In this document: positions 23,771 through 34,999 of the stretch, piece by piece
Position numbering within the stretch: position 1 is the first letter of the stretch
How the letters are laid out: each line of letters begins with the position of its first letter
NCBI GenBank assembly: GCA_021613375.1
Contig: CM038704.1
Coordinates: 3,251,637-3,315,636, forward strand
DNA: 64,000 nucleotides
Direction of reading: 5' to 3'
Origin: Megaleporinus macrocephalus
Taxonomy: Eukaryota > Chordata > Actinopteri > Characiformes > Anostomidae
Program-made: the position numbers and the translations under genes
Notes under the pieces: model-generated
Database searches by the model: none
Told to the model about the DNA's origin: nothing
The model's input: only the letters and a program-made list of their open reading frames with translations

Positions 23771-24414
23771 GTTTTAAAACAATTAATTGAGTGTTCTAAA
23801 ACTTTTGACCTGCAGTGTGTATAAATATATATATTTATATATGTTTATTCTATATATATATATATCAGTATTCGTTCCATATATATTACAGTTCATTTAA
23901 TATATAAAGGTCCCCAAGTGCCTACAACTTTTGCACTGTAGAAAGTAATTGCTTGTCAGTGCTGAAGGTTCCACGCTGTAATGTATCTTTACTCCCTGAG
24001 CTTTATATCCATACACTTAAGCGGGTATATGGAAGAGTAGGTGGGATGCCGTTGGTCCAAGGTGGGTGTGTTCCTATTTTATAGGTCGTAAAAATTTTAT
24101 AGAGGACATTAGCTTTGCGAGATCCCCCCATTAACACTGCACACTCTTAAAAAGGTGTCGAATGAGGTTCATTGTGTTGATGCCATAGAAGCTCAGCTAT
24201 GGGATCCCTAACGAAGCTCCTTTAACGAGCCACTAAATGAGACGAGCCTGTATAAAGCTGGTTTGTAAGGTTTGAACAGTTTTAGAGTAACTTGTTATTA
24301 ATAGCCCATGTACACAAATATTCCCAAAACAAAAAATTATTTTATTTAAATAAAAAATTAGAATGTATATTTTTTATAAGAGCTATAAAACCACCAGAGT
24401 GGCAGAGTGTTTAA
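23771..24414. other. AT-rich non-coding, no gene seen
   Basis: Begins with a possible inverted terminus of the element that seeded the array, then TA-rich simple sequence (23825-23890) and unique text. No gene seen. Confidence 0.4.
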
Positions 24415-25135
24415 GACTTGGTCCACTCATTGTCCACTCTATTAGACACTCCTACTACTTGCTGGTCCACCTTGTAGATGTAAAGTCAGAGACAGTAGCT
24501 CATCTGCTGCTGCACAGTTTGTGTTCCTCTAGTCCTTCATCAGTGGACACAGGACGCCCCCACAGGACACTGCTGTCTGGATAGTTTTGGTTGATGGACG
24601 ATTCTCAGTCAAGCAGTGACACCAAGGTGTCCGGCAGCACGGCTGTGTCTGATCCACTCACACCAGTACAACAGTCGTGGGCTGTGGGGTTAGGGATCTG
24701 GTCTTGTGACCAACACCCTGGACCAACAGCATGCTACTGGATTGCCTTTGTGCAAGGAACCTAACCCCCAACTCTTTCCCGGGTGCTGTGGATAGGGGTG
24801 CCCACTGCCCCCTAGTGTGTGTGTATTTACTAGTGTGTGTATATGTGGGTGGTTCACTGCAGGGGTGCGTTGAATGCGGAGGTCAACACACCACCACCAG
24901 GTCAGTGTCACTGCAGTGCTGAGAATGACCCACCTCCCTAATAGTATCTGCTCTGTGGTGGTCCTGTGGGGGTCCTGATCAATAAAGAACAGAGTAATAA
25001 AGTATACAGAGATTCAGATGAACTACAGTCTGTAAGTGGAGCTCCTGTATGGTCAGTGGAGCTGATACAGTGGACAGTGAGTGGAGATATAAGGAGGTGG
25101 TGTTGATGTTGTATGGCTGATTGGTATATATGAAA
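24415..25135 (+). mobile_element. family A element split by a SINE
   Basis: Central family A sequence runs from about 24418 (TTGGTCCACTCATTGTCCAC) to about 24670, is interrupted by SINE C, and resumes near 24890 with CACCACCACCAGGTCAGTGT through the right arm and terminus (about 25083) and the tail ATGGCTGATTGGTATATATG. The SINE is therefore the younger insertion. Confidence 0.85.
24672..24898 (+). mobile_element. tRNA-derived SINE (SINE C)
   Basis: Starts with a box-A-like GTGGGCTGTGGGGTTAGGG, then a decayed box B region, then the body AAGGAACCTAACCCCCAACT, GGGTGCTGTGGATAGGGGTG, CCCACTGCCCCCTAGTGTGT and a GTTCACTGCAGGGGTGCGTT end. The same family occurs in the 354-bp triplication and, as an expanded tail, at 53575-53995. 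Confidence 0.75.
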
Positions 25136-25924
25136 AGTTGACATTAGTAGAATCTTTAAATATCTTCCAATCAGAACCGCCCACAGCACAGATGTTACAA
25201 GGTTCCTGGAACTCCAGACCCGAACTCTCCAGACCCGAACACACACTCCAATTGCTCTTCATTATTATCTCATCCACAGGTTGAACTCATCCGTAAATAA
25301 TGACAGTGAGTTTCAAACCCTCGTCTCCAATCAGAGCCTTGGACACCCCTGTAATTCTCCGTTTCCCTAATTAGCTTCCATCGACGCCACGAGTGCTAAC
25401 ACAATAAGAGAGGGTGAGAAAATATTAATCAAAGAGATTTGCCGAAATGCCATCCAGTATTAAAATACATCCCTCGCTGCTCGTTCTTAAAATAGTTTCA
25501 GTAGAAGGGCAGCGTCGTCTCGGAGCTTTCTGTCTCTATTAGGAGGATCACAGCTGCTGTTCGCTCGCGCTTTGAAATCAAGAACTGCTGAGACAGTCCC
25601 ACTGGAACAGAGCCAATAGATGGATCCAATTAACTAAAGCCAATTAAGCTGGTTCTGATCCGGCTGTGTTTTTTCCTTCCTTTCTTTCTTTCGTTCTTTT
25701 TTTTTTTTTTTGATTAGTGAAGACAGTTCTTTGAAGGAATGTTTTGGTGAAAATTTTAATTTATGCGATTTTCCACTTAGCCCAGATCAGCCGAGCCACT
25801 TTCTGTGCCCAAATTTAGCCTGAAGTTCACGTCAATAGTCACCCAAATCATTTCCGTGAATACGTCCACAGGACCTCTCTCAACCTGTCTAACCCACATC
25901 CAGGTCTTCAGTAAGGTTGCACAG
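25136..25924. other. unique sequence, no gene seen
   Basis: Unique text with a pyrimidine run (TTCCTTTCTTTCTTTCG then T11) near 25675-25712. No exon recognised. Confidence 0.35.
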
Positions 25925-26835
25925 ATGTGTGCTGGAGTGTTTAAACACAGTGTCCACTCACCGTCCACTCTGTTAGACACGCCTACTGTAACGATTCAGA
26001 CTCAGACATGACGTTATGATCCATATGCAAGGCTTAATTAACTCAAACAAGGATATGAAATGTAAACCCAAGGCACAGAGCTGGGTCAGCAGACGAGGGA
26101 GTCCCCGGAAATCAGGTGGGCTGAAGTCCGAGGCAGCCTGGGGGAGTGACTGCTGGAGCAGGTGGGTTGATGGTGTTGGTGTAGCCGCGGATGGTAGCCA
26201 CAGAGCTCCGATGACTCCAGGTGTAGATCTCCCGTCTGAGAAAGAAGGTCCTGTCTGGACAGTTTAAAGAAGAGCCTGCAAGGAGAGGGTCCCTGTGGGG
26301 GCTTTTACCACTCTCTCCGTTCCTTCAGGTTGCGAGCACAAACACAATGCCAAACAAGCCTCACAGCGTGGAGACCCATGGAGACGCCAGGTGTGAGCTC
26401 AGACAACAGGAGTTGAGGCAGATCGGTGAGTCCAGTGGCCTCGAGGGCTACAGGGAGATAAGACGTTAGCTGGACCAAATGGGAAGCCGGCTAGAAGCTG
26501 GCTTGTGTCAACGGCAGAGGTAAGGAGGTGTTACCTTCAATGCCTGTCACTGACTGCAGGGTGTGGAGAGGCTATATAGGCTGTGCTAACGAGCCACTGC
26601 TGTGAGCTGTGATGGGTGACAGGTGTGTGATGATTGTGTGTGAGCTCATGCAGGAGGGTGTGTGTGTGGGTCCAGAGCTACCTGGAATTCTGGAGACTGA
26701 GACCTCTGGAGGCACTGGGAGGAAGTGCTTACACCTACCTTGCTGGTCCACCTTGTAGATGTAAAGTCAGAGACAGTAGGTCACCTGCTGCTGCACAGTT
26801 TGTGTTCCTCTAGTTCTTCATCAGTCAGCACTGTG
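25925..26835 (+). mobile_element. family A fragment hosting an LTR insertion
   Basis: The left piece 25930-25986 (TGTTTAAACACAGTGTCCAC to CACGCCTAC) and right piece 26734-26835 (CCTACCTTGCTGGTCCACCT onward) are contiguous in other family A copies, where the text reads CTCCTACTACTTGCTGG. The LTR described next splits them. Confidence 0.88.
25987..26733 (-). mobile_element. solo LTR, 747 bp, with 5-bp target-site duplication
   Basis: The segment begins TGTAACGATTC and ends GTGCTTACA, giving TG...CA ends, and is flanked on both sides by CCTAC (25982-25986 and 26734-26738), a 5-bp target duplication. Read on the minus strand it has a TATA-like CCTATATAGCC (near 26570) and ends with GCATATGGATCATAACG and CGTTACA, which resembles the end of the LTR-like element at 46640-47264. 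No internal retroelement genes are present, so this is a solo LTR, presumably left by recombination between two LTRs of a Ty3/gypsy-type element. Confidence 0.82.
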
Positions 26836-26966
26836 TCTAATCCAAAATCGTGCTCATTCCTTTGGCAAATGCAACCATGGAGTTCCTCAGGGTTTGGCTC
26901 TGAACTGAGCTGAAGGCGTTACAGTAGCAATGTTATTTGTGTAGCTTCAGCACAAAAATTTTGAAG

Positions 26967-28290
26967 ATTTGCACTCCACTACCACCATCATTACCACCAA
27001 CATCATCACTACCACCATCATTACCACCAACATCACTACCACCATCATCGCCAACACCACCATCAACTCCACCACCACCAATACCACCATCAACAACACC
27101 ATCATCAACTCCACCACCACCACCAATACCACCATCACTACCACCATCATCATTACCACCAACATCACTACCACCATCATCGCCAACACCACCATCAACT
27201 CCACCACCACCAATACCACCATCACTACCACCATCATCATTACCACCATCATTACCACCATCACCACCACCATCAGCTCCACCAACACCAGCATCACCAA
27301 CACCACCATCACCACCACCATCATCACCACCACCATCACCACCACTAACACCACCATTGCTACCACTACGATCACCACCATCATCATTACCACCACCATC
27401 AACTCCACCACCACCACCACCACCACCATTGCAACCACCATCATCACCACCACCATCACCACCACCACTGCAATCATCGCTAGCACCATCACTACTACCG
27501 TCATCACCACCACCACCACCATCACATCACCACTACCAACACCACCGTCATCACCACCACCAACACCGCAACCATCGCTACCACCATCACCGCCACTATC
27601 ACTACTACCATAATCACCACCACTTTTACCACTACCATTATCACCACCACCACTGTCATCACCATCACCACAAACACCACCATCCCTTCCACCACCACCA
27701 TCACAACCATCACCACCACCGTCACCATCATCACCACCGTCATCACTACCCACCACCACTGCTTCCACCATCACTACCACCAGTACCACTACCATCATCA
27801 CCACCACCACTATCATCATCACCACCGTCATCACTACCACCATCGCTTCCACCACTATCACCACTACCATCATCACCATCACCACCACCAACACCACCAT
27901 CATCACCACCACCATCGCTTCCACCATTATCGCCACCAGCAACACCGCAACCATCGCTACCACCATTACCACCACCATCATCACCGCCACTATCACTACT
28001 ACCATCATCACCAACACTTTTACCACTACCATCATCGCTACCACCACCACCACCACCGTCATCACCATTGCTTCCACCACCATCACCACCACCACTGCAA
28101 CCATCGCTACCACCATCACCACCACCACTATCATCACTGCCACTATAACTACTACCATCATCATCACCACTTTCACCACTATCATCGCCACCACCACCAT
28201 CACCACCACCAACACCACCATCGCTTCAACCACCATTGCCACCACCATCACAACCAGCGCTACCACCATCACCACCACCACCATCATCTT
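26967..28290. repeat. 1.3-kb imperfect triplet repeat (ACC/ATC)n
   Basis: Plus strand is made of CACCACCATCATCACTACC-like triplets with almost no interruption. All three frames stay open for hundreds of codons on both strands, giving Pro/Ser-, Thr/Ile-, His- or Met/Val-rich translations; none has a start context or domain. These are repeat translations, not genes. Larger blocks recur (for example around 27030-27110 and 27160-27240), showing segmental duplication within the tract. Confidence 0.95.
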
Positions 28291-28319
28291 CATCTTCAGT
28301 TTGACTTCCATCATTCTCA

Positions 28320-29130
28320 GAGGTATCCCTGGAAACCCAATCCCAAAAACCTATATATATATATTTAAGTCTCAAGCCTGCTTCCTCCATCGACTCACTG
28401 CTGTTAATCTTTAATCTGTCTTAAAGCTGCACCTGCTTCGCCTGCGCGCTGGCTGTGTCGAGCAGAACAGCGTTCTTTGATGTTAATGTTACAACCCCCA
28501 CCAATTACATCCTGCATTTACAAGCCAGCGCAGCTTAGGAGATGTTGTCATTACTTTTGAATGTGTTCAGACGCAACTAACCCACGAGCGAGACTTCAGA
28601 AGCGCAGAGTCGCACCACCGACTGCGTGAAAGCTACCGGCGCCGGCGTCTCGCGACTCAAAAGCAAATAAATAATTGACGTTATGCAAAGGAGGCAGAGA
28701 ATGAAACAAACGCGTAACTTGCCCGCATTCCATCCATTTGATAATGGCATGAAACTCTTATTTATTGCCGCAGTAATGCAGGAAGCCAAGAGCTACGATT
28801 TGCATAATCACATTTAAGGCCATTTCTGTTATGTACTTCTCCTTAAAGAGACTAACCTCCTCCACCACTCTCTACTTAAAACCCTCGTCTGCGTGGGTCA
28901 GGAGGAGAAGCTATCAATGAAATTACAAAGTTCTTTATCCAAGTTGCCAAGTCCTCAAACACATTTCCCCTCATACTTTACAGGAGAATCCTAATGATGC
29001 ATGAAAGCACGACTATTGCGCTGTTTTACTGCTACGCCTCTACAAAGGTGGATTGAATTACATAATAATATAATAATGAATATATCAAGATTATGTGGTG
29101 GAACAACAAGCAGTGCTGGCAAGGCATTCG
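28320..29130. other. unique sequence, possible conserved non-coding block
   Basis: Low-repeat sequence between two satellites. 28640-28830 contains AT-rich, non-repetitive text with homeobox-like TTATTTATTG and TTTGCATAATCAC motifs (octamer-like ATTTGCATAATC at 28798-28809). No coding exon found. Confidence 0.3.
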
Positions 29131-29139
29131 CACTGGAGT

Positions 29140-29236
29140 TGTAGTAGGTGGGGGTTTGGTGGTTGGTGGGGTAGGTGGGGGTTTGGTGGTTGGTGGGGTA
29201 GGTGGGGGTTTGGTGGTTGGTGGGGTAGGTGGGGGG
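29140..29236 (+). repeat. 27-bp G-rich minisatellite
   Basis: Three to four copies of a 27-bp unit GGTGGGGGTTTGGTGGTTGG plus TGGGGTA. Runs of four or five G separated by short loops could form G-quadruplexes. Related text recurs at 29475-29585. Confidence 0.9.
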
Positions 29237-29340
29237 ACTGAAACTCTGTAGTGCTGGGATTTCTCTACAGTGGACATTTTCTCCATTGTTTTCTTTTCTT
29301 GAAGAACTACAGAGGATCTTCCCTCTCTTTTTCACAATCA
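29237..29340 (+). repeat. left arm of a ~105-bp inverted repeat
   Basis: Reverse complement of 29868-29993 with near identity (ACTGAAACTCTGTAGTGCTG on this strand), except that this arm lacks about 22-24 bases present in the partner after ACTACAGAGGA. Confidence 0.9.
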
Positions 29341-29474
29341 TTTTTTCCGATGATTTCCGTGTTCAAGTCATGTAAAACTGTTGTTTTAAAAAAGTTAGAA
29401 AATGTAATTTACTATGTTTTTGTCATTTCAATGTGTAAACCACATTTAAGAATTATTGTAAGCCTAACAGTGTG

Positions 29475-29585
29475 GTTCGTGGGGTTGGAGGGGGTTTGGT
29501 TGTTGGTGGGTTTGGTGGTTGGTGGGTTAGGAGGGGGTTTGGTGGTTGGTGGGGTAGGTAGGGGGTTTGGTGCTTGATGGCAGTG
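29475..29585 (+). repeat. G-rich minisatellite, second block
   Basis: Degenerate copies of the G-rich unit (GGGGGTTTGGTTGTTGGTGG, then GGGTTAGGAGGGGGTTTGG). It lies inside the spacer between the two inverted arms. Confidence 0.85.
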
Positions 29586-29639
29586 GGGGGATGGAGGGGT
29601 GATCAGTGACATCATAATCGGACCCCTTATATCACCATT

Positions 29640-30260
29640 TATCCAACTACATGCCTGAGTACACACTGTAAACCTGGATGTACTTAAAGAGTTTGAGTGA
29701 TTGCCTTAAAATATTGAAGTAATGCAAACTAGAGAAAATCTAATGATTTGAGTAAAATCAACTTAAAAGCCAAATAGACTGGAAGTAATCATTTGAGTTG
29801 AATACAATGAAATCTTAATTCTAAAAAGTTTTACATGACTTAAATATGGAAAACAACTTACCCAGTTCCAGAATGTGAAAAAGAGAGGGAAGATGGCGGC
29901 TTGGTTAATTGTAGTCCTCTGTAGTTCTTCAAGAAAAGAAAACAATGGAGAAAATGTCCACTGTAGAGAAATCCCAGCACTACAGAGTTTCAGTCCGAGG
30001 AAAAGAAGTTAAACTCAGAAAACACCAAATCTCACAGTGAAAATAGAAAAAGACTTCAAAACTTTACAAGCTCCACTAAACAACTCAAACTAGTCTAGAT
30101 TGAACTGACCAATGAGAATCTGGCAAGTGCTACAGGGGCGTGGTCCAAGCTCAAACCTGATGTTTGTTCAACTTAAAAATATTAGTGTATCAGTTATTCT
30201 TTCAAAATAGTAGAACATACTTGAACATTTTAAGTAATAAAATAAAACTTTTGTTTTTAA
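29640..30260. mobile_element. AT-rich non-autonomous element containing the right inverted arm
   Basis: The right arm of the inverted repeat is at 29868-29993. Flanking text at 29650-29760 (GATGTACTTAAAGAGTTTGA) and 30170-30245 (ACTTAAAAATATTAGTGTAT, AACATTTTAAGTAATAAAAT) resembles short non-autonomous DNA elements of fish but the termini and target-site duplication are not clear. No coding sequence. Confidence 0.4.
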
Positions 30261-30496
30261 GCATCATTACACAAACTCTTTACACACAAACTAATTACGG
30301 GTTAACAGTGTATAATATCAAGCACGTATATCGACTATTCTCTGTTGCAACTTCCAATCTGCATCTGGAACCAACATCAGTACAAGAACTGATGTATCAG
30401 GAGCTTCATGGAGCTTCTCTATATCCGACCAGTTGCATGCAAGATTTAGATCACAATGTGCAATGCCAAGCGTTGGCTGGATTGGTGTAACGTGCC

Positions 30497-31030
30497 GCCA
30501 CTAGACTCTGGAGTGGTGTAAAGCTCCACCACTGGACTCTGAAGTGATGTAAATCTCCACCACTGGACTCTGGAGTGGTGTAAAGCTCCACCACTGGACT
30601 CTGAAGTGATGTAAATCTCCACCACTGGACTCTGGAGTGGTGTAAAGCTCCACCACTAGACTCTGGAGTGGTGTAAAACTCCACCTCTGGACTCTGAAGT
30701 AATATAAATCTCCATCACTGGACTCCGGAGTGGTGTAAAGCTCCACCACTGGACTCTGAAGTGATGTAAATCTCCCCCACTGGACTCTGGAGTGGTGTAA
30801 AACTCCACCACTAGACTCTGGAGTGGTGTAGAGCTCCACCACTGGACTCTGGAGTGGTGTAAAGCTCCACCACTGGACTCTGGAGTGGTGAAAAGCTCCA
30901 CCACTGGACTCTGGAGTGGTGTAAAACTCCACCACTAGACTCTGGAGTGGTGTAAAGCTCCACCACTGGAGTTTGGAGTGGTGTAAAGTGCCATCACTGG
31001 ACTCTGAACTGATGTAAAGTGATGCCACTG
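30497..31030 (+). repeat. 31-bp hairpin-forming minisatellite
   Basis: About 17 copies of a 31-bp unit with CTCCACCACTGGACTCTGGA and GTGGTGTAAAG. Within each unit CACCACT and AGTGGTG are inverted, so every unit can fold on itself. The repeating 31-residue translations on the minus strand are artefacts. Confidence 0.95.
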
Positions 31031-32111
31031 GACTGTTATTTATTTGAACATATTGATATTGATTTACAAGGTAACTCTTGAGCCATAGGTCTATGAATAC
31101 CCCAAATGTTTATTCCTTGTGATCTTCTACCAGTTGCATCACTGCCATCGAAGTGGACCTATTTGCTCTAAAACCATACTGATGGTCACACGATAACTTG
31201 TGTTGTTTCTCTATGAATTTATCAAGCCTGTCCACAAATAGGTTTCCTAAAATATTTAAGAATACAGTCTATTCGAAGACCCCAACACCACCATTCTCAC
31301 TCCAGACCACTGCTCCACCGTCCTGGCTATATCCACCATCACTCCACCATGTTACATAATATACTAATGTTGCTAACAATGAATGAAGCCAATTGTGACA
31401 TTTCTATCACACTAACTGGTCACCAGCAAGGCTCCATTGATTTCTAGCGAGCTGGCAGCAACAAAATTGCCCTCCATACATTCGACCGCCTCGTCTTCCC
31501 ATCATCATCATTACCGGCAGCGCAGTGGAGGAGGAAAGTAGGCGTTCGTCCATAACTCCGTCTCCCTGAGAATGAATAAATAAGTAGCAAATATGAGATC
31601 AGTGCGGAGGGAGCCTGAATTTATGAGCCAGATTCAATTTGTCTCTTATTGACACTTCCGTCCATCCCCAGCAGAAAGCCTTCCCTTTCATCGATCCAAT
31701 AGCCGAGGCCATTCCTCTGAGGTCGGAGCCTCATAAAATATTGGTACGCCCTGACCCTTAGCCAAAAATCCAATGTCTTTGGTCCTCTTATGTCTTGTTT
31801 AACAAAAATGACCCGAGACAACAGTCGTCTGGGGAGCAGTGGTCTTCCAAATGATGAAAAATTCTGCGGCGCCATAAACGCCGCCCGTCACCTTTACTAG
31901 GATGGACGATGGACTCGTTTTACCCCCGGCTCTCAGTGCACATTAATATTATATTATTATATTGAAGAATGTCCAGCCTCCCGGATCTGATAATGTAATG
32001 TTATTGCAGCAGTAATGTTCAGATTTAATTAAACAAGTAGATTAGATTTCAGTTTCGTGTAGATGGTAACTTTTTTCAGGAGGGGAAAAAATCATTAAAA
32101 ATTTTTTAATC
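31031..32111. other. unique sequence, no gene seen
   Basis: 31620-31900 is non-repetitive and could be a conserved non-coding element; an 84-codon minus-strand open frame there has no recognised domain. AT-rich at 31930-32110. Nothing else seen. Confidence 0.3.
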
Positions 32112-33265
32112 ATTTGTACGGTGGTGTAGTGGTCAGTATGGTGGTGTAGTGGTCAGTATGGTGGTGTAGTGGTCAGTACGGTGGTGTAGTGGTTAGTATG
32201 GTGGTGTAGTGGTTAGTATGGTGATGTAGTGGTCAGTACGGTGGTGTAGTGGTTAGTATGGTGGTGTAGTGGTCAGTACGGTGGTGTAGTGGTCAGTATG
32301 GTGGTGTAGTGGTCAGTATGGTGGTGTAGTGGTCAGTACGGTGGTGTAGTGGTTAGTATGGTGGTGTAGCGGTTAGTATGGTGGTGTAGCGGTTAGTATG
32401 GTGGTGTAGTGGTTAGTACGGTGGTGTAGTGGTCAGTATGGTGGTGTAGTGGTCAGTACGGTGGTGTAGTGGTTAGTACAGTGGTGTAGTGGTCAGTATG
32501 GTGGTGTAGTGGTTAGTATGGTGGTGTAGTGGTTAGTATGGTGGTGTAGTGGTTAGTATGGTGATGTAGTGGTCAGTACGGTGGTGTAGTGGTCAGTACG
32601 GTGGTGTAGTGGTTAGTATGGTGGTGTAGTGGTTAGTACGGTGGTGTAGTGGTTAGTATGGTGGTGTAGTGGTTAGTACGGTGGTGTAGTGGTTAGTATG
32701 GTGGTGTAGTGGTTAGCACGGTGGTGTAGTGGTCAGTATGGTGGTGTAGTGGTTAGCACGGTGGTGTAGTGGTCAGTATGGTGGTGTAGTGGTCAGTATG
32801 GTGGCGTAGTGGTTAGTATGGTGGTGTAGTGGTTAGCACGGTGGTGTAGTGGTCAGTATGGTGGTGTAGTGGTCAGTATGGTGGTGTAGTGGTTAGTATG
32901 GTGGTGTAGTGGTCAGTATGGTGGTGTAGTGGTTAGCACGGTGGTGTAGTGGTCAGTATGGTGGTGTAGTAGTTAGTATGGTGGTGTAGTGGTTAGCACG
33001 GTGGTGTAGTGGTTAGTACAGTGGTGTAGTGGTTAGTATGGTGGTGTAGTGGTTAGCACGGTGGTGTAGTGGTTAGTACGGTGGTGTAGTGGTTAGTATG
33101 GTGGTGTAGTGGTTAGTACGGTGGTGTAGTGGTTAGTATGGTGGTGTAGTGGTTAGTATGGTGGTGTAGTCGTCAGTACGGTGGTGTAGTGGTTAGTATG
33201 GTGGTGTAGTGGTTAGCACGGTGGTGTAGTGGTTAGCACGGTGGTGTAGTGGTCAGTACGATGGT
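32112..33265 (+). repeat. 20-bp minisatellite, array 3
   Basis: About 58 copies of the same GTGGTGTAGTGGTTAGTATG unit as arrays 1 and 2, in perfect 20-base register throughout. Variants include GTCAGTATG, GTTAGCACG, GTGATGTAG and GTGGCGTAG. GTTAGCACG and GTGGCGTAG are closer to the presumed ancestral SINE head. No SINE body follows the array. Confidence 0.96.
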
Positions 33266-33289
33266 TTAGTGGTACCTATACACAAGTAG

Positions 33290-33600
33290 GTGAAGGTAGT
33301 GTTAGGAGTCTTATTGATGTAGTGTAAAATAGTTACCCAGGTGGGGAACTGAACCCCAGACATTGTATGAATGTGTTCAGTTCCTTTAGCAGCAAATCTT
33401 GATTTAGCTTAATGAAGTACTGAGCAGTCAAAGCAGGTATTAGATGAGAACTGTAAATAATACTGGGTTGTTTAGGAGAAGCTTGGAAAGGGTTAAATAA
33501 ACACACTGATGTATGTAAAAGCTCTACTTACTCTATTAATACTGTTTAATATTTAATTATAAAGTGTTTACTGAGTAAATAAAAGCTTCCTGTCTGGAAG
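33290..33600 (-). mobile_element. family B element, partial
   Basis: Matches the reverse complement of 57105-57300: ACATTGTATGAATGTGTTCA, AAATCTTGATTTAGCTTAAT, GAGCAGTCAAAGCAGGTATT and AGAAGCTTGGAAAGGGTTAA occur in order. The 3' part continues as in the fragment at 19380-19545 (TTCCTGTCTGG). Confidence 0.8.
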
Positions 33601-34482
33601 AAATAGCTTTTTAAATATAAAACATTTGCAGATCTGGTCATGAGGGCTGAAATGGGAAGGATGCCACAATAAAATAAACAGACAACTGCAGCTTTCTTTG
33701 TATCAAACAGTCCTGTACGCATATGTTCCTGGAGCACATCCACACCAACAGTCATCCTCTCAAAGTCAGAACTTGCTATGAAACTTGCTGTGAAACTCTG
33801 GGCGAGTCGTTGGCAGGATTCACTCCGAGGTCTTGCAGTGAAGACGAACACCTGAAGTTTACCGACAGGCCGGATCACAGCGAGGCCTCAACTCAACTTT
33901 TCCGGCAAGGACGAGCACATAAACAAGCCCGGCCTCTGCCAACAGATTAACCGCGGCATTAAAATCCTGACACCCCACTTCGGCTTGCATACTGTTTCAC
34001 GCAGCAGCCACGAGCGCAACCCGGCAAAACACGGCGGCCTGATGAGGAGCGGGATAAAGATATTCCCAATCATGTTCCGATGTCGTGACGGCGTGAGGCG
34101 CTGTGCGGAACCTTGAACCGTGCCATCTATTCAGCTGGGGAACGTCCTTGGACTGGCTTATTGAGTTACGGATTAGCATGTCATTGCCGAGGACAGGAAA
34201 TTCAAGGCACTTTCTTTTTTTTCGCCTTTGTTCCAAAGAAACGCCACAGAAACGCTTTCTCCCACCTCCGCTCCAGCTCCGGCCGACCGGGACAGCCTGA
34301 AAGGTGTGTTATTTCTAGAGTATTAGAATGCTTTGGCTCCTCTGGCCTCCCGCTGGTCTCTAAAACGCTTCCACCGTGACCTTCCCGCGTCCCCGCTTTT
34401 GGTGGGAGCTCCATGAAGATGCTTTCGTAGACGGCTTCTTTGACACCGGCCTCATTCGGCGCTGCCTACCAGCCGTGCATTA

Positions 34483-34514
<32 letters not shown>

Positions 34515-34995
34515 CATTTATATCTGACCGTGTGTTTGTCGGCTGTGTCGTGTCGGTGGAAGTGAACACTGCGGCGCATTGATTTAATGACGCCGGCGTG
34601 CTGACAGCGAGGATGTGTAGTGGGAGGCAATCTCCAACATAATTACCCCGGTAGGGAGTCCCATCACACTCCATACGCTGCCCCGGCTCGGCTCACGTCC
34701 GACAGAATCCGCGCCACGCCTGCCGAAAGCCTGCACGATATTAGAAGACGTGCGCTCAAAGCTGAGATCAACGTATGACCCTTCGGCACCGCCGTCGAGG
34801 ATTTGCACCTGGCGTCAAATGTAGGAATATATTAGGAGGATGAGAAATCAATAGTACGCAGTTGTGGGATGTTTATTATTTGAAGCCTCGTAGGTCAAGA
34901 TGCAGTGTGTGATTGCAAGTGTGAGACGAAACACAAAGGTTGAGTTTAGCGTGGAGAGAAAATAATATTAACTAGAAAAGTGCACTTCCGGAAGG
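33601..34995. other. low-repeat sequence, no gene seen
   Basis: About 1.4 kb with balanced composition and little tandem repetition apart from (TA)n at about 34494-34514. Several 60-110 codon open frames on both strands show no domain. It could contain conserved non-coding DNA; no splice-bounded exon was recognised. Confidence 0.35.
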
Positions 34996-34999
34996 ATGG

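Noticed and set aside
26937..28314. Open frames of 403-455 codons on both strands
   Set aside because: They translate an ACC/ATC triplet repeat; no start context, no domain, and all frames are open.
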